Assembly (NCBI GenBank): GCA_963920635.1
Contig: OY987302.1
Coordinates: forward strand, 44,519,500-44,583,499
Direction: 5' to 3'
DNA: 64,000 nucleotides
Source of the DNA: Pseudeuparius sepicola
Taxonomy: Eukaryota; Arthropoda; Insecta; Coleoptera; Anthribidae
Positions 22,237-31,467 of the stretch are shown here, one piece after another (within the stretch, counting starts at the first letter, position 1; each line of letters starts with the position of its first letter). The translations under genes and the position numbers were made by a program. The notes below the pieces were generated by a model that made no database searches, was not told the origin of the DNA, and saw nothing but the letters and a program-made list of their open reading frames with translations.

Positions 22237-23550
22237 ATGGAGTTTTCGACCAGTCAGAAAGGCAAACAAATTCTCGGGTACAAGGGATCTGAATATCGGC
22301 TCTTTCGCACAACAAACGAAATAGATACTTGGAGGTGTTGGGAGGATCGATCTACGAAGTGCCTTTCCTTGATGAAAACGAAGAACGGAAACATAGTGCA
22401 AGAGCCAACCAGTCATTGTCATGACTCCTGTCCTCAGAAAACAGAAGCAAACAAAGCCCGTAGCCTAATGCGTCAAGCCATGGCAGCTGTGAATGCTACT
22501 CCTCGCAATGTTATTGGAGACACCTTATTACAAGTGAGCAATGATCCACTGGCTTATATTCCGAAGCAATCGTCTGTTGCCAGAACTCTTCGAAACCACC
22601 GAGCAGAGAAGCATTTGTCGAATCCATCGACGATCTACTTCGCGATTCCTGAGAAATACTCGGACTTAGTGTTGCAAGACATCGGGATAGACAATACGAA
22701 CAGAATTTTAATTTTGGGAGATAGTTATTGAACACATTGAAGCAAACCACTTTATTCGGTGACGGAACATTTGACAAGGCCCCCTAATGTTTTATCAACT
22801 TTATACTTTACATGCCAAAGTGGGAAATTCGTATCCACCATGTGTGTACATATTGCTACAAAAGAAGAATGAAGCCACTTACATGGAGATGTTTAGAATT
22901 TTGAAAGAGTTAGTTCCAAACATGGCGTCCCAGAAAATGCTTTTAGATTTCGAAAAAGCCTGCATGAATGCTGCCAGAAAATCTTTTCCAGAAGCCGAAA
23001 TAAAGGGTATTGTTATTTCCATTTGTGCCAAAACCTTATAAGGAAAATCCATGCAGTTGGATTAAAATCGGAATTCGAATCCGATGTCAACACAAAATTA
23101 TTGCTGAAATCCCTTGCTGCATTAAGTTTCGTTCCGGAAGAAGATGTAAGAAATATATTTACAAGACTAGCAGAAAGTTTTCCCGATGACGACAAGTTTA
23201 ACATAGAAGGAGCCGCAGGGAGAAGTGCTCAGTTTCCTCCCAGAACATGGAACCACTACGATGCCGCCCTTGACGAATCACCAAGAACTACAAATTGTTG
23301 CGAAGGCTTCCACAATGCCTTAAATTCACTATTTCATTGTAGCCATCCTAGCATATGGATGCTGTTCGACGGATTGCGAAGGGATTTAGCGTGTCATAAG
23401 CTGACTTTAGCGAACGCCGAAGCCAACAGATTGGACCCTACAAAAAGGAAGTACAAACAACTTTACTCGCTTGTTGCCAGCTCGGTAGAAAAATACAGCG
23501 AAACTGAAGATAAATTAGCTTACTTAAGGAGATTAGCTAATTTTCAGTAA
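22237..23550 (+). pseudogene. FLYWCH-domain MULE transposase, frameshifted
   Basis: The first frame (22237-22731) begins MEFSTSQKGKQILGYKG and carries a FLYWCH zinc finger: Phe start, W-x-C at TWRCW, a later Cys, then HCHD near residue 61. The catalytic region then appears in other frames: GDGTFDKAP (first Asp of the DDE triad), FYQLYTLHAK, KMLLDFEKA (second Asp) and YCYFHLCQNL. A last frame to 23550 includes TNCCEGFHNALN. Frameshifts near 22725, 22783 and 23010 break the gene. Taken together it spans about 435 codons, shorter than typical, so the N-terminus or tail may also be reduced. FLYWCH fingers fused to MULE transposases are known in animals. Position between inverted iteron arrays supports transposase identity. 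Confidence 0.8.
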
Positions 23551-23559
23551 TGATTATTA

Positions 23560-23880
23560 ATTTATATTTGTATAATGCAGTAAATGCCGAATTTTTTCGT
23601 TGAATATATTTTTTTAATAAATTATTTATTTGTCAAATGTGATTGTTTTTACAAACACCCTATAGACTGCTAGACATAGTTATACTATGTAAAACATTAC
23701 CTTAGCAAAGCTTCATTGATCTGAGAAAAAATATCATCAAAATATGCCCTCTGGTTTATACCCCTTTTGTGAACAGCCTGTATAACTTAGAGTATTGAAA
23801 TTTTGCACGAAGGGTTTTAAGCTAAAGCCAATTTGATGGCACTATAAATTATTGTGGCCAAAATGTGGAGCTCACTGTAT
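23560..23880. other. 3' flank of the MULE transposase
   Basis: AT-rich. AATAAATTATTTATTTG near 23616 could serve as a polyadenylation signal. The rest shows nothing. Confidence 0.3.
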
Positions 23881-24106
23881 GTATTTCATATGCCCGTTTT
23901 TTCCATATGTGCACATTTTTCCTTGTGCGCATTTTTCATTGTGTGCATTTGTCCATGTGCGCAATTTTCCTTGTGCGCTCTTTTCCGTGTGCGCTTTTTT
24001 CCATGTGCGGTTATTTCCTGTGCGCTTTTTTCTCTACATTTATTTATCTACACGTATAGCATGCTAAGAAGTGGTAATCGAACAATCTAATGTGTTGAAC
24101 TGAAAG

Positions 24107-24302
24107 GAAAGTTAGTCTCGGTTGCTTAAAAAGATGAAGGCGAACGCCGCTCACCCGCCAAACATGGGACTGAGGGTTACAATGGCCGCAGACTCGCGGC
24201 CGATATGAATTGTAACCTCTACTCCCGTGCTAGGCGGGTGTGCGGTGTTCGCCTTGCCGTGTTCTATCTTCGTCTTTTTCAAGCAAACGAGACTAACTTT
24301 CC
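24107..24302. mobile_element. 196-bp MITE, ends GGAAAGTTAGTCTCG
   Basis: Ends GGAAAGTTAGTCTCG and CGAGACTAACTTTCC are perfect inverses. The interior is itself largely palindromic (GCGAACGCCG.../CGGTGTTCGCC, GGCCGC...GCGGCC). No ORF. It abuts MITE copy 3. Confidence 0.75.
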
Positions 24303-24306
24303 ATTA

Positions 24307-24869
24307 AGCCGGATTTATAAACTTTGACGTTTGACGTTGCCGTTTGCAGTTTGACGTTGCCGTTTGACGTTCGAAAGTTGGACATCCAAGATTTGATGTT
24401 AGTATTTATAAACTCAAATTCCGTTGCCATCTGGCGTTTGACGTTCCGTCGGGGATAACCAACTTTTATCTTTTTCCGTTTGCTGTTGCAGCTCTGGCCA
24501 ATGAAGTGCCTTTTTAGGAGACACGTGGGAGGTCACATGGTTTCCCAGTGTATCAGCTGATCCTCTGTATTGATTTTGTGTAATATTTAAATATTATTTA
24601 TCCAAAATAACGCTACATGATAGTAAACCGAATGGATTCAGAGTTGCTAAATCAGAATATTATTAAATCGAACGACTTCGCTCCGATGACAATGATTGTT
24701 GTTGTTATGGTTTATCTTTCTGGCGTTGATACCACGCAGGCGTACAGAAAATTCTAAACCGAACGGAAAAAGTTTAAAAACAACTTTCGAAACAGAGCTG
24801 CGGCAACGTCAAACGGAAACATCAAACTTCAAACGGCAACGTCAAACGTAAAAGTTTATAAATCCGGCT
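24307..24869 (+). mobile_element. MITE copy 3 with TTA target duplication
   Basis: Starts AGCCGGATTTATAAACTTTG and ends with its inverse, flanked on both sides by TTA (24304-24306 and 24870-24872). That 3-bp TTA duplication is the PIF/Harbinger pattern. The shared small ORF begins at 24630 but is cut by a stop near 24757. It is the best copy for defining the family ends. Confidence 0.75.
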
Positions 24870-24964
24870 TTAAGTTCGTTCAACACATTAGAATCGTTCC
24901 ATTACCACTACTTATAATATGCTATATGTGTATATCCAAGGAGACGCAGTGTACAAATACTTAC

Positions 24965-25381
24965 ATCTTCATTTGTGTGTTCTTGATAATTGCCTTTCAT
25001 TCTCTTGTTTAAGAGTGGGTCCAATATGATCAAAAATGCCATATAGATAACGAGTATTGAAATGACCCAAATAACTATTATAACCACAACTTTAATAACT
25101 CCAGTTTTTCTGTTTTCATACTTGCACTTGCAGCGGGGGCAAAATTCTTGTTCCTTTCCAATGATCTGAGCTTGTATCCGTGGCAGAATCACTCCGTCAC
25201 AGTTACTAAAGTTTTCTCGTCAAAAATATTTCAGGTCTCGGGTAAAGGCTGCTTACCATTTACTTGGAGGGACATTCGTTATATACATTATTCTACTTGT
25301 ATGTGAGATTTCTGTACTGTTTGTGACTGTAGATATGCCTGGGCAAATGCATTTGCATCTTTTGTCTTCATAAGATTGTGC
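24965..25381 (-). CDS. TMEM9: TMEM9-family transmembrane protein, two internal exons
   Basis: TMEM9 proteins are single-pass type I membrane proteins of late endosomes and lysosomes, linked to vacuolar ATPase assembly and signalling. Exon at 25381-25257 opens AQSYEDKRCKCICP and ends ITNVPPSK plus a split Cys codon. The next exon at 25205-24965 continues NCDGVILPR, then FCPRCKCKYENR. A membrane span (VVVIIVIWVISILVIYMAFL) and the cytosolic LDPLLNKR and QEHTNED motifs follow. The Cys-rich lumenal region and these tail motifs are diagnostic of the family. Splice sites: acceptor TTACAG before 25381, donor GTAAGC after 25257, acceptor CTTTAG before 25205, donor GTAAGT after 24965. The frame is preserved across the 51-bp intron. 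The first exon (signal peptide) and last exon(s) were not found; the last would lie leftwards beyond the MITE and MULE cluster. No disabling mutations. Confidence 0.9.
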
Positions 25382-25555
25382 CTGTAACAAAATTTGTCAA
25401 TCCTGGAAAATTCGGACATTAAAAATAAAAATCATACATTAATCTGGGTTACTATGAATAATATTATAACAGCACTAAAAATGTAGGAATTCATTTCCAA
25501 ATCACATAAATGTACAAAACATTTATCAACAATTCACAGATTATTATAATAGAGG
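25382..25555. other. TMEM9 intron
   Basis: AT-rich sequence upstream (gene sense) of the first visible TMEM9 exon. The intron continues rightwards at least to the MITE at 25564. No first exon recognised. Confidence 0.4.
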
Positions 25556-26144
25556 TTGACAACCTCAGACTCAGAATATATAGGTTAGCTACATTAGTCT
25601 GACTCATTGAGGTAGTATGGGGGGGAGGCGCCATAACATTACTTTATCGCATATAGCAAACGGGTTCAGAGGGTGTGGCTAAGTCTGTGATCAATATGGC
25701 CGACACGCCAGGGTAAAATTTAAAAAGATGTAAAAAAACGAAAACTAACAACGACGAAATTAAAAGCTTGGTTTAGTCAGTCAGTCAGTCAAATACATAC
25801 CAAATATTTTTCTTTTCATAAAGTACCAAAGTGGATATTATAAATTATATTGATACGGCTCTGTCTATTGTTTACATAACCTGTGAAATGTAATTCCTGT
25901 GAATTTCTTTTTGTCCACTTTAGAATTGCTACTGCAACAACGTACAGCACATGACATATTTATTTCCAGAGGTCAATAGCTCGTAATAACAAGGGAAACT
26001 TAGCAACTTTTAATGCACTTTTAGCACCGAGTCAACAAATTGACGTTGTTCTGGTAATCTATGACGTAGGTGAACCCGCTTTGGGTCACATGACACCTTC
26101 TCCCCTCCATAATTTATATTACCTCAATGGTCTGAGTTGACAAC
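25556..26144. mobile_element. 573-bp MITE, CTCAGAC ends, 8-bp target duplication
   Basis: The element at 25564-26136 begins CTCAGAC and ends GTCTGAG. It is flanked by TTGACAAC at 25556-25563 and 26137-26144. The next shared segment is CATTGAGGTA, displaced on the left by a 27-bp insertion between two GACTCA copies. 8-bp duplication suggests a hAT-like or P-like transposase. No ORF. It lies in the TMEM9 intron. Confidence 0.75.
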
Positions 26145-26844
26145 AATAAATTCTATTGTGGATATTTTATTCTACATTTTGTATTTTGTGATAGGATCAC
26201 AAGAATAAAAATAAATATAGATATTTTTCTATTTTCTTCTTCTTCGTATCTTAGCCACAGATTACACAGAGATATAGAGGGGGGAGAATCATTGTCAACG
26301 TGGGCAAGACTGCTAATTTTTCTACCGCCATTTTAACCCACGAAAGTGCGACAAATTCAAAATATTTGATTTTTCAAATTTTTGTTGCATTTATTTACGT
26401 TTAGGTATAATTTTATATTGATGTGGTAGCAACTTTAGTAAAAAAAGTTTGTTTTTACCTGGACCGTTTTTGGCGAATCTGCCTTGGTGCCTCATTAGGA
26501 GAAATCATTGAATCTGTTGAAGTTGCAGCTTGTGGTAGGCTAGGACCACTTTGTTGTTGGTCAGATTCATTTTCCGACGGTATAGAAGTTGATTGGAGGC
26601 ATTTCTTATTGCCCACCAATTTGTGCATGTTCTTACAGAGCAAGACATGTTAATGAACACAACACGATTACAAAAACAAGCCAGAAAAAACACCAAACAC
26701 ACGAAAAAGTAAACAAATTTCTAGACAAGACTGGCTTAAAATGGCGGCGATCTAAACGCCCTCTGTGTAGCCGAAAAATCGGATGCGCAGTAGCTCAAAG
26801 AGCATTCTCTTCCTCCATATCTCTGAGATTACATCATATCTGTG
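26145..26844. other. Non-coding sequence with a possible exon
   Basis: Mostly AT-rich DNA, then a GC-richer segment at 26480-26820. See the candidate exon at 26457-26643. Nothing else was found. Confidence 0.3.
26457..26643 (-). CDS. Candidate exon, Ser/Gln-rich, unknown protein
   Basis: The minus strand reads MLCKNMHKLVGNKKCLQS, then a Ser/Gln/Pro-rich acidic stretch ending APRQIRQKRS. It is followed directly by a good donor (CCAG/GTAAAAAC) at 26457. Composition resembles disordered regulatory or transposase linkers. I do not recognise the family. The other frame opens MSCSVRTCTN, faintly like a THAP N-terminus. It lies between TMEM9 exons and the THAP element, so either could own it. Confidence 0.25.
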
Positions 26845-27033
26845 ATCTCGCCCCTTGTTTATGGAGGTTCTAGTTAGCTTTTGCTTATGGCGGAATTTCT
26901 ATAACCTTCAAATATGTCCTTATGGTCTGTCTGTCACATTCCCACTTTTTACTAAATATTTCTGTCTCGTTCCCTTACATTTCACCGAGACGCGTCCGTA
27001 CGGTGGCGCCAAATTCCGAACCACGGTCCGAGC

Positions 27034-27092
27034 CGTCGATGAAGGAAGGAATCCGCAATCGACGGTTAGAGAAAAGCGTCGATGGAAGAAGG
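27034..27092 (+). repeat. Left subterminal iterons of the THAP element
   Basis: One full copy at 27034-27064 runs CGTCGATGAAGGAAGGAATC and closes with AATCGACG. A second, half copy CGTCGATGGAAGAAGG is at 27077-27092. Further full copies are at 27511-27538 and, near the right end, 30532-30562. The motif forms an imperfect hairpin CGTCGAT/ATCGACG. Confidence 0.6.
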
Positions 27093-27383
27093 TTAAATTT
27101 TACAGGGCAGGAAACTGTTATTATGTACATACGTACGCGGGCCAGGTATCGATCGACCAAGCGCATCGTCACGTCCAAGGTCCAGCCAGCTGTTTTTGCT
27201 TTTTGCTTTGCTGTGATTCTCGTTCTCTTATTTCCACTTATATTGTTACCTGTATTTGGTGGATAGTGTGCGGTGGTGTTCTAGTCCGATAATTAGTGTG
27301 TGCATATAAAAAAACATTTCGTGTTTTGAGCCATCAGATAAACGATAAATAGGTACAGAGGTTGGGAAGTGAAAATGTGTTTT

Positions 27384-27434
27384 GTTGTATCATAGAAGAA
27401 TCTAGTCGTAGTAGATTCTTCTATGGTTGTATCA
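27384..27434. mobile_element. Micro-hairpin insertion with 7-9 bp duplication
   Basis: The hairpin at 27391-27425 has 14-bp arms CATAGAAGAATCTA / TAGATTCTTCTATG. It is flanked by GTTGTAT at 27384-27390 and 27426-27432; the direct repeat can be read as nine bases (GTTGTATCA). It sits within the THAP element. Confidence 0.6.
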
Positions 27435-27581
27435 AAATGAGTGTTTTCTTGTGGTTTTAGAATCGATGCAAATCAACGGTTCTAGCCTTGCAAGTGTTGT
27501 GTCCCAAATTCGTCGATGGAGGAAGGAATCAATCGACGCCTAAATTGGAATCGCAATTACCTAACCGGGCCAAAGCCAAAA

Positions 27582-28041
27582 GTGTCCGTTTTTGCCTTTC
27601 CTAAGGATCCAGTTTTGAGGGCAAAATGGGTGCAAGCCTTATTTATACAAACAAGGGTGCAAGCCATAAAAAGTGCTTATTTTGTAGTCAAGAAACATTC
27701 AAGGTATGTTATATGTTACATTTTTTATATATTTTTTATAAAGCTTCGGGTTATTGTAGGTCTATGAACAACACTTTTTAACACAAGACATTGAAAGGGA
27801 GACTACGTGTGTTCGTCGATGGTCCTCAATTAACGGTGTGTTTAGAATCGACTGGTGAAACTACGTGCACCTTTAAAAATTCCACGTTTAGCTAAAGGTT
27901 TTAAATTTTCATGGCAAGTTAATTTTATTATATTTTTACAAAATATACTTACTTTTTTTAGGTGCAATACCTTGTAAGTTAGCAGGTTGCCCAAGTTATT
28001 TGTCCAAATCGAGCACGAGTCGTAGGGAAGATCCCAAATAA
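27582..28041 (+). pseudogene. THAP-domain exons of the P-like element, decayed
   Basis: THAP domains are C2CH zinc fingers that bind DNA. The exon at 27582-27703 reads VSVFAFPKDPVLRAKWVQAL, the FxFPKD and W core. It ends with a donor at 27703. The next exon (27760-27897) starts VYEQHF, where the family has V-C-x-x-H-F, so a zinc-binding Cys is replaced by Tyr. The third (27962 on) gives GAIPC, the A-V/I-P box, then CPSYLS and RREDPK, the usual tail, and reaches a stop at 28039-28041. The first two exons do not join in frame, off by one base. Exon 2 also holds a 47-bp insertion. The N-terminal C-x-x-C exon was not identified. The gene is inactive here. A truncated THAP-only product, as in P repressors, is conceivable only for an undamaged relative. 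Confidence 0.65.
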
Positions 28042-28540
28042 AAAAACGACAAACTTTGCAGAAGTTTCAGTTATTAAGTTTTTTTAAGATGCTAGAGTTG
28101 AACGTAAATAAAAATCGTTGGTATCGTACTGTCATCCTCGAAGATGTGCCTCAAAATAGGTACATAGCTAATATTAATATTATCTATTATACAGCGTGGT
28201 CACAGATTTTAGTTATTCTGTGGCGTGGTGAATAAAAAATGCGAAAGTGTGATTTTTCTTTCTTTTGAGTAGGTGCCTGTGAATTCATATTTGACATTGT
28301 CTTGGGATTCCAAACAACTCTTCATAGTGCTGTAGTTCTAAAAATAAGGTTACTTTACTCTTGAGGAATTTTCATAAGTATTTTTCAACCTTCCCTGTAT
28401 ACGAATAGAAATTTTAAAATTTTTCGGGTATATTTTGAGTTTAAGCACAAGTACCAACTTTTATCAAGAATACTTTTTTTTCTGAGAAACTTCAAATATA
28501 GAAAATTCCCATTTGTGTCCAACTTTCTGGCAGACGCTGT

Positions 28541-30037
28541 ATATACAGGGTGAGTTTTTTCGATGCCCACTATAGGGATCTTGGAAACTAGCAGAACTAC
28601 AACAAAGAATTGCGGGGAAGAATTGCAGTTTTGAATGCTCAATCTAATGCCCCTTTTGGATTTTTAAAAAAGTTCATGGCTCACTAGATATTTTGAAAAT
28701 AGTGATTTTTTGCTATCAGATCTCTGTAGCTCCTTTATTTCTGATTATACAGAAAAACTGTAGAGACAAAAATTGTAGATATGTAATCCAATTTTTTATG
28801 TTGTTTGTGATTTTTGAGATATGACATAGACTTGTGTTTTTTTAAATGTAAATCGTAGTTGGCTGCGGCCTTATCAAATCGGCCATTTTTTGAGCTTTTC
28901 AAAAATATAATACTCTGCATAGTTAACAAATAAAATAGCTATGGCTAATTTTCTGATTTTTTTCTTAATTTTCACATAGTCAGCCATGGAATATTTTCAT
29001 AATTACGTTCTATTTTATAATAAGACATACTTCAAACTTTCAAATATTTTATTTTTAGCTGGTAACAAAATGTAACAAAATAAAACAAAAATTATCATGA
29101 TGGAGCTCCATCACATAATAATTATCTGCCCGTAAGAAATTACCTAGATCAGCTATATCAAAATAGTTTGATAGGGAGAAATATACCTATTTCCTGGCAG
29201 CCCAGATCCCCCAATTTGTCTGTTTTGGATAGTACAAAATAAAGTACGAGACAATTGTTGAATTAAGAGCAGCTGTTTTAGAAGCAATTGCCAGTATTGA
29301 CAGGCGCTCTCTAAGAAAGGCGACAAATTCAGTTTTAAAAAGATGCAATATTTGCGTAAATAATAATGATAGATTGTTTGAACACCTTTTTTTATTTTAA
29401 AAGGTGACCTTTTAAAATAATAATAATTTGAATTTGAGTTTTTTAATTTTTGTTTTATTTTGTTACATTTTGCTATCAGCTAAAAACAAAATATTAGGAA
29501 GTTTGAAGAATGTCTAATTATAAAATAGAATGTAATTATGAAAATATTCCATGGCTGACTATGTGAAAATTTTGAAAAAAATCAGAAAATTAGCCATAGC
29601 TCTTTCATTTTTTATAATAACTATGTCGAGTATTATATCTTTGGAAAGCTCAAAAAATGGCCGATTTTATAAGGCTTTAGCCAACTATGATTTACATTTA
29701 AAAAAAAGCACAAGTTTATGTCATATCTCAAAAATCAGAAACAACATAAAAAAGTGGATAAGATTATCTTATTAAGCCCAAAATTATCTACAATTTTTGT
29801 CTCTAGAGTTTTTCTGTATAATCAGAAATAACGGAGCTACAGAGATCTTATGAAAAATAGCAAAAAAACACTCTTTTCAAAATATCTAGTGAGCCATGAA
29901 CTTTTTTAAAAATCCACAAGGGGCATTAGATTGAGCATTCAGAACCGCAATTCTTTCCCCATTTAACCTTTGTTCTAGCTCTGCTAGTTTCCGAGATCCC
30001 CATAGTGGGCATCGAAAAAAAAACTCACCCTGTATAC
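28541..30037. repeat. Foldback element, ACAGGGTGAG ends
   Basis: Arms of about 550-590 bp, 28541-29095 and 29445-30037, are near-complete inverses. Ends are TATACAGGGTGAG and CTCACCCTGTATA, so target TA or TATA is likely. The arms contain CATGGCTCACTAGATATTTTG and ATGACATA-GACTTGTG blocks. A related but rearranged copy lies at 55914-56912. No transposase. Confidence 0.8.
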
Positions 30038-30044
30038 CTACATT

Positions 30045-30062
30045 CGTCGATGGAAATCAACG
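30045..30062 (+). repeat. Short iteron copy
   Basis: CGTCGATGGAAATCAACG, the iteron without its GAAGGAATC centre. It lies eight bases past the nested foldback. Confidence 0.45.
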
Positions 30063-30531
30063 CTATATTTCACAACATAACTACTATTTTGCAAATCTTG
30101 GAAATTTCTCAGGAGGTATTGGTAAAGGTATTGTTTATCCTGTGGTAAAGGTAAAACTATCTCGGACAGTTTTAAAATTTTCTAGCATGCCAGCTGAGTT
30201 TTTTTTAGTGCTATAAACGGTGGCCTTTTTCCAAATTCTAATAAAGTAAACTGAAAACAGTCAGTTTTGCCCACAAACGTCATTAAGAATTTTTTCGGTA
30301 ACTCTTAAAACAAGGCGGTTTTTACAAAGGTTTTTCGAAATTATCTCTGAAAGTATAGGCCGTAATTCTCGAATATGCTTTTGCATAAAGTTAGACCATC
30401 AAAAAAGCAATCTTTTCTTTCAAAGAAAGTTGTCCGAAACCGAAAAATGCATATTTATCAAGATATTCACTGGCTCCCCTTTAATATAGACATCCTGTAT
30501 AGGTCTGTGATCTTATCCTCGTTAAAAGCCT

Positions 30532-30562
30532 CGTCGATGGAGGAAGGAATCCTCAATCAACG
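30532..30562 (+). repeat. Right subterminal iteron of the THAP element
   Basis: A full copy opening CGTCGATGGAGGAAGGAATC and closing CAATCAACG. It is the right-hand partner of the copies at 27034 and 27511. Confidence 0.6.
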
Positions 30563-30916
30563 AAAGCATGCACAAGCAAATTTTTCTTGAGGATTATGTA
30601 TTTCAGTTAAAATGTTTTCAATACCAAGGTATAGCTAGGTATATAATTGTAAATATCTGAATAAACTTTATTATAATTATTGTTTCATTGCGATCGATCG
30701 ATACAAAAACTATGGAAAAAATCGTTTTCAACCGTTTTTATTTCTCTCCGTTAGTTTTAGATTTTGATAATAGGTGGCGCCCTGTGAATCCGATCATAGA
30801 TCTCTGTTAGTTTTAGATTTGGTCCTTAGAGGCCGACACAAGCAACTAAATCTATTAATATATAGAAATTCCGCCATAAGCAAAAGCTAACTAGTCTCAT
30901 AAACAAGGATCTCGCC

Positions 30917-31467
30917 AAGTGACGAAGTGACAAGACCACAGAATTAGAGGGTGACAATGATAGTACACACATTTCCAGAGGGCACACTGGCGTAACATAT
31001 TTTGTGGGCGTGACTGGCGGGTAAGGTACATTCTCATTTCATTTTGCATTCAGAGAGGTGACATTTGCTGGTCAGGACAGGAGTAATGAATTCCGAAGAG
31101 TTATATGATGACTCGAACTCGAAACGATACGTTCGAAAACGGATATTAGGTTTATGGCCTTGGATAATATTATTTACAATAATATTTTTATAGATACTTA
31201 TTACTATTAGAGATGTAATACGAAATATTAAATTTGCTTGAACGATATCGACTTATATATTAAATAGTCAGAGTTTTCTGAGTCCGGACTCTGAAGTGCA
31301 AGCAGAGAACAAACAAGACGCAAGTGTCGCAAGATCCGTAAAATAAGAAGGTCGCCTATTGCTGAGAGAGCGTTCTGGATGACGTCATGGGAATGCTGAC
31401 TTATAATTGACGGCAAGGACCAAGAATGGTGTAACAGAGGATAGTTCGCCAGCTCTGATCGGCGCAA
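30917..31467. other. Non-coding sequence between two elements
   Basis: No gene recognised. The 86-codon minus-strand frame at 31228-31488 shows no domain and extends into the palindrome. Confidence 0.3.

Larger units (their letters stand above)
21741..24035 (+). mobile_element. Mutator-like (MULE) element with iterated GCGCAC ends
   Basis: Left end 21741-21893 and right end 23908-24030 are inverted arrays of a 12-16 bp unit, GCGCAC-(A/T)-GGAAAAA. There are about ten copies on the left and about ten on the right. The best-matching stretch is GGAAATAACCGCACATGG in both ends. Between them lies a single transposase relic at 22237-23550. Target duplication could not be fixed because the termini are repetitive. 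MULE assignment rests on the transposase. Confidence 0.75.
24050..24935. repeat. Inverted-repeat element holding two nested insertions
   Basis: An outer pair, TAGCATGCTAAGAAGTGG (about 24056) with GTGTTGAAC (24095), is mirrored at 24876-24930. The loop is filled by a 196-bp MITE (24107-24302) and then MITE copy 3 (24307-24869). This gives three layers of insertion. Confidence 0.55.
26845..30916 (+). mobile_element. P-superfamily-like element with THAP exons and 8-bp TSD
   Basis: The body 26853-30908 is bounded by inverted repeats of about 48 bp. Ends run CCTTGTTTATG and then CTAGTTAGCTTTTGCTTATG; the right end is the inverse. ATCTCGCC flanks both sides (26845-26852 and 30909-30916), a perfect 8-bp duplication. 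It contains THAP-domain exons (27582-28041), iterons of the form CGTCGATGGAGGAAGGAATC, and a nested foldback (28541-30037). P elements combine 8-bp duplications with THAP transposases. No catalytic transposase domain was seen, so the element is non-autonomous or gutted. Confidence 0.7.
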
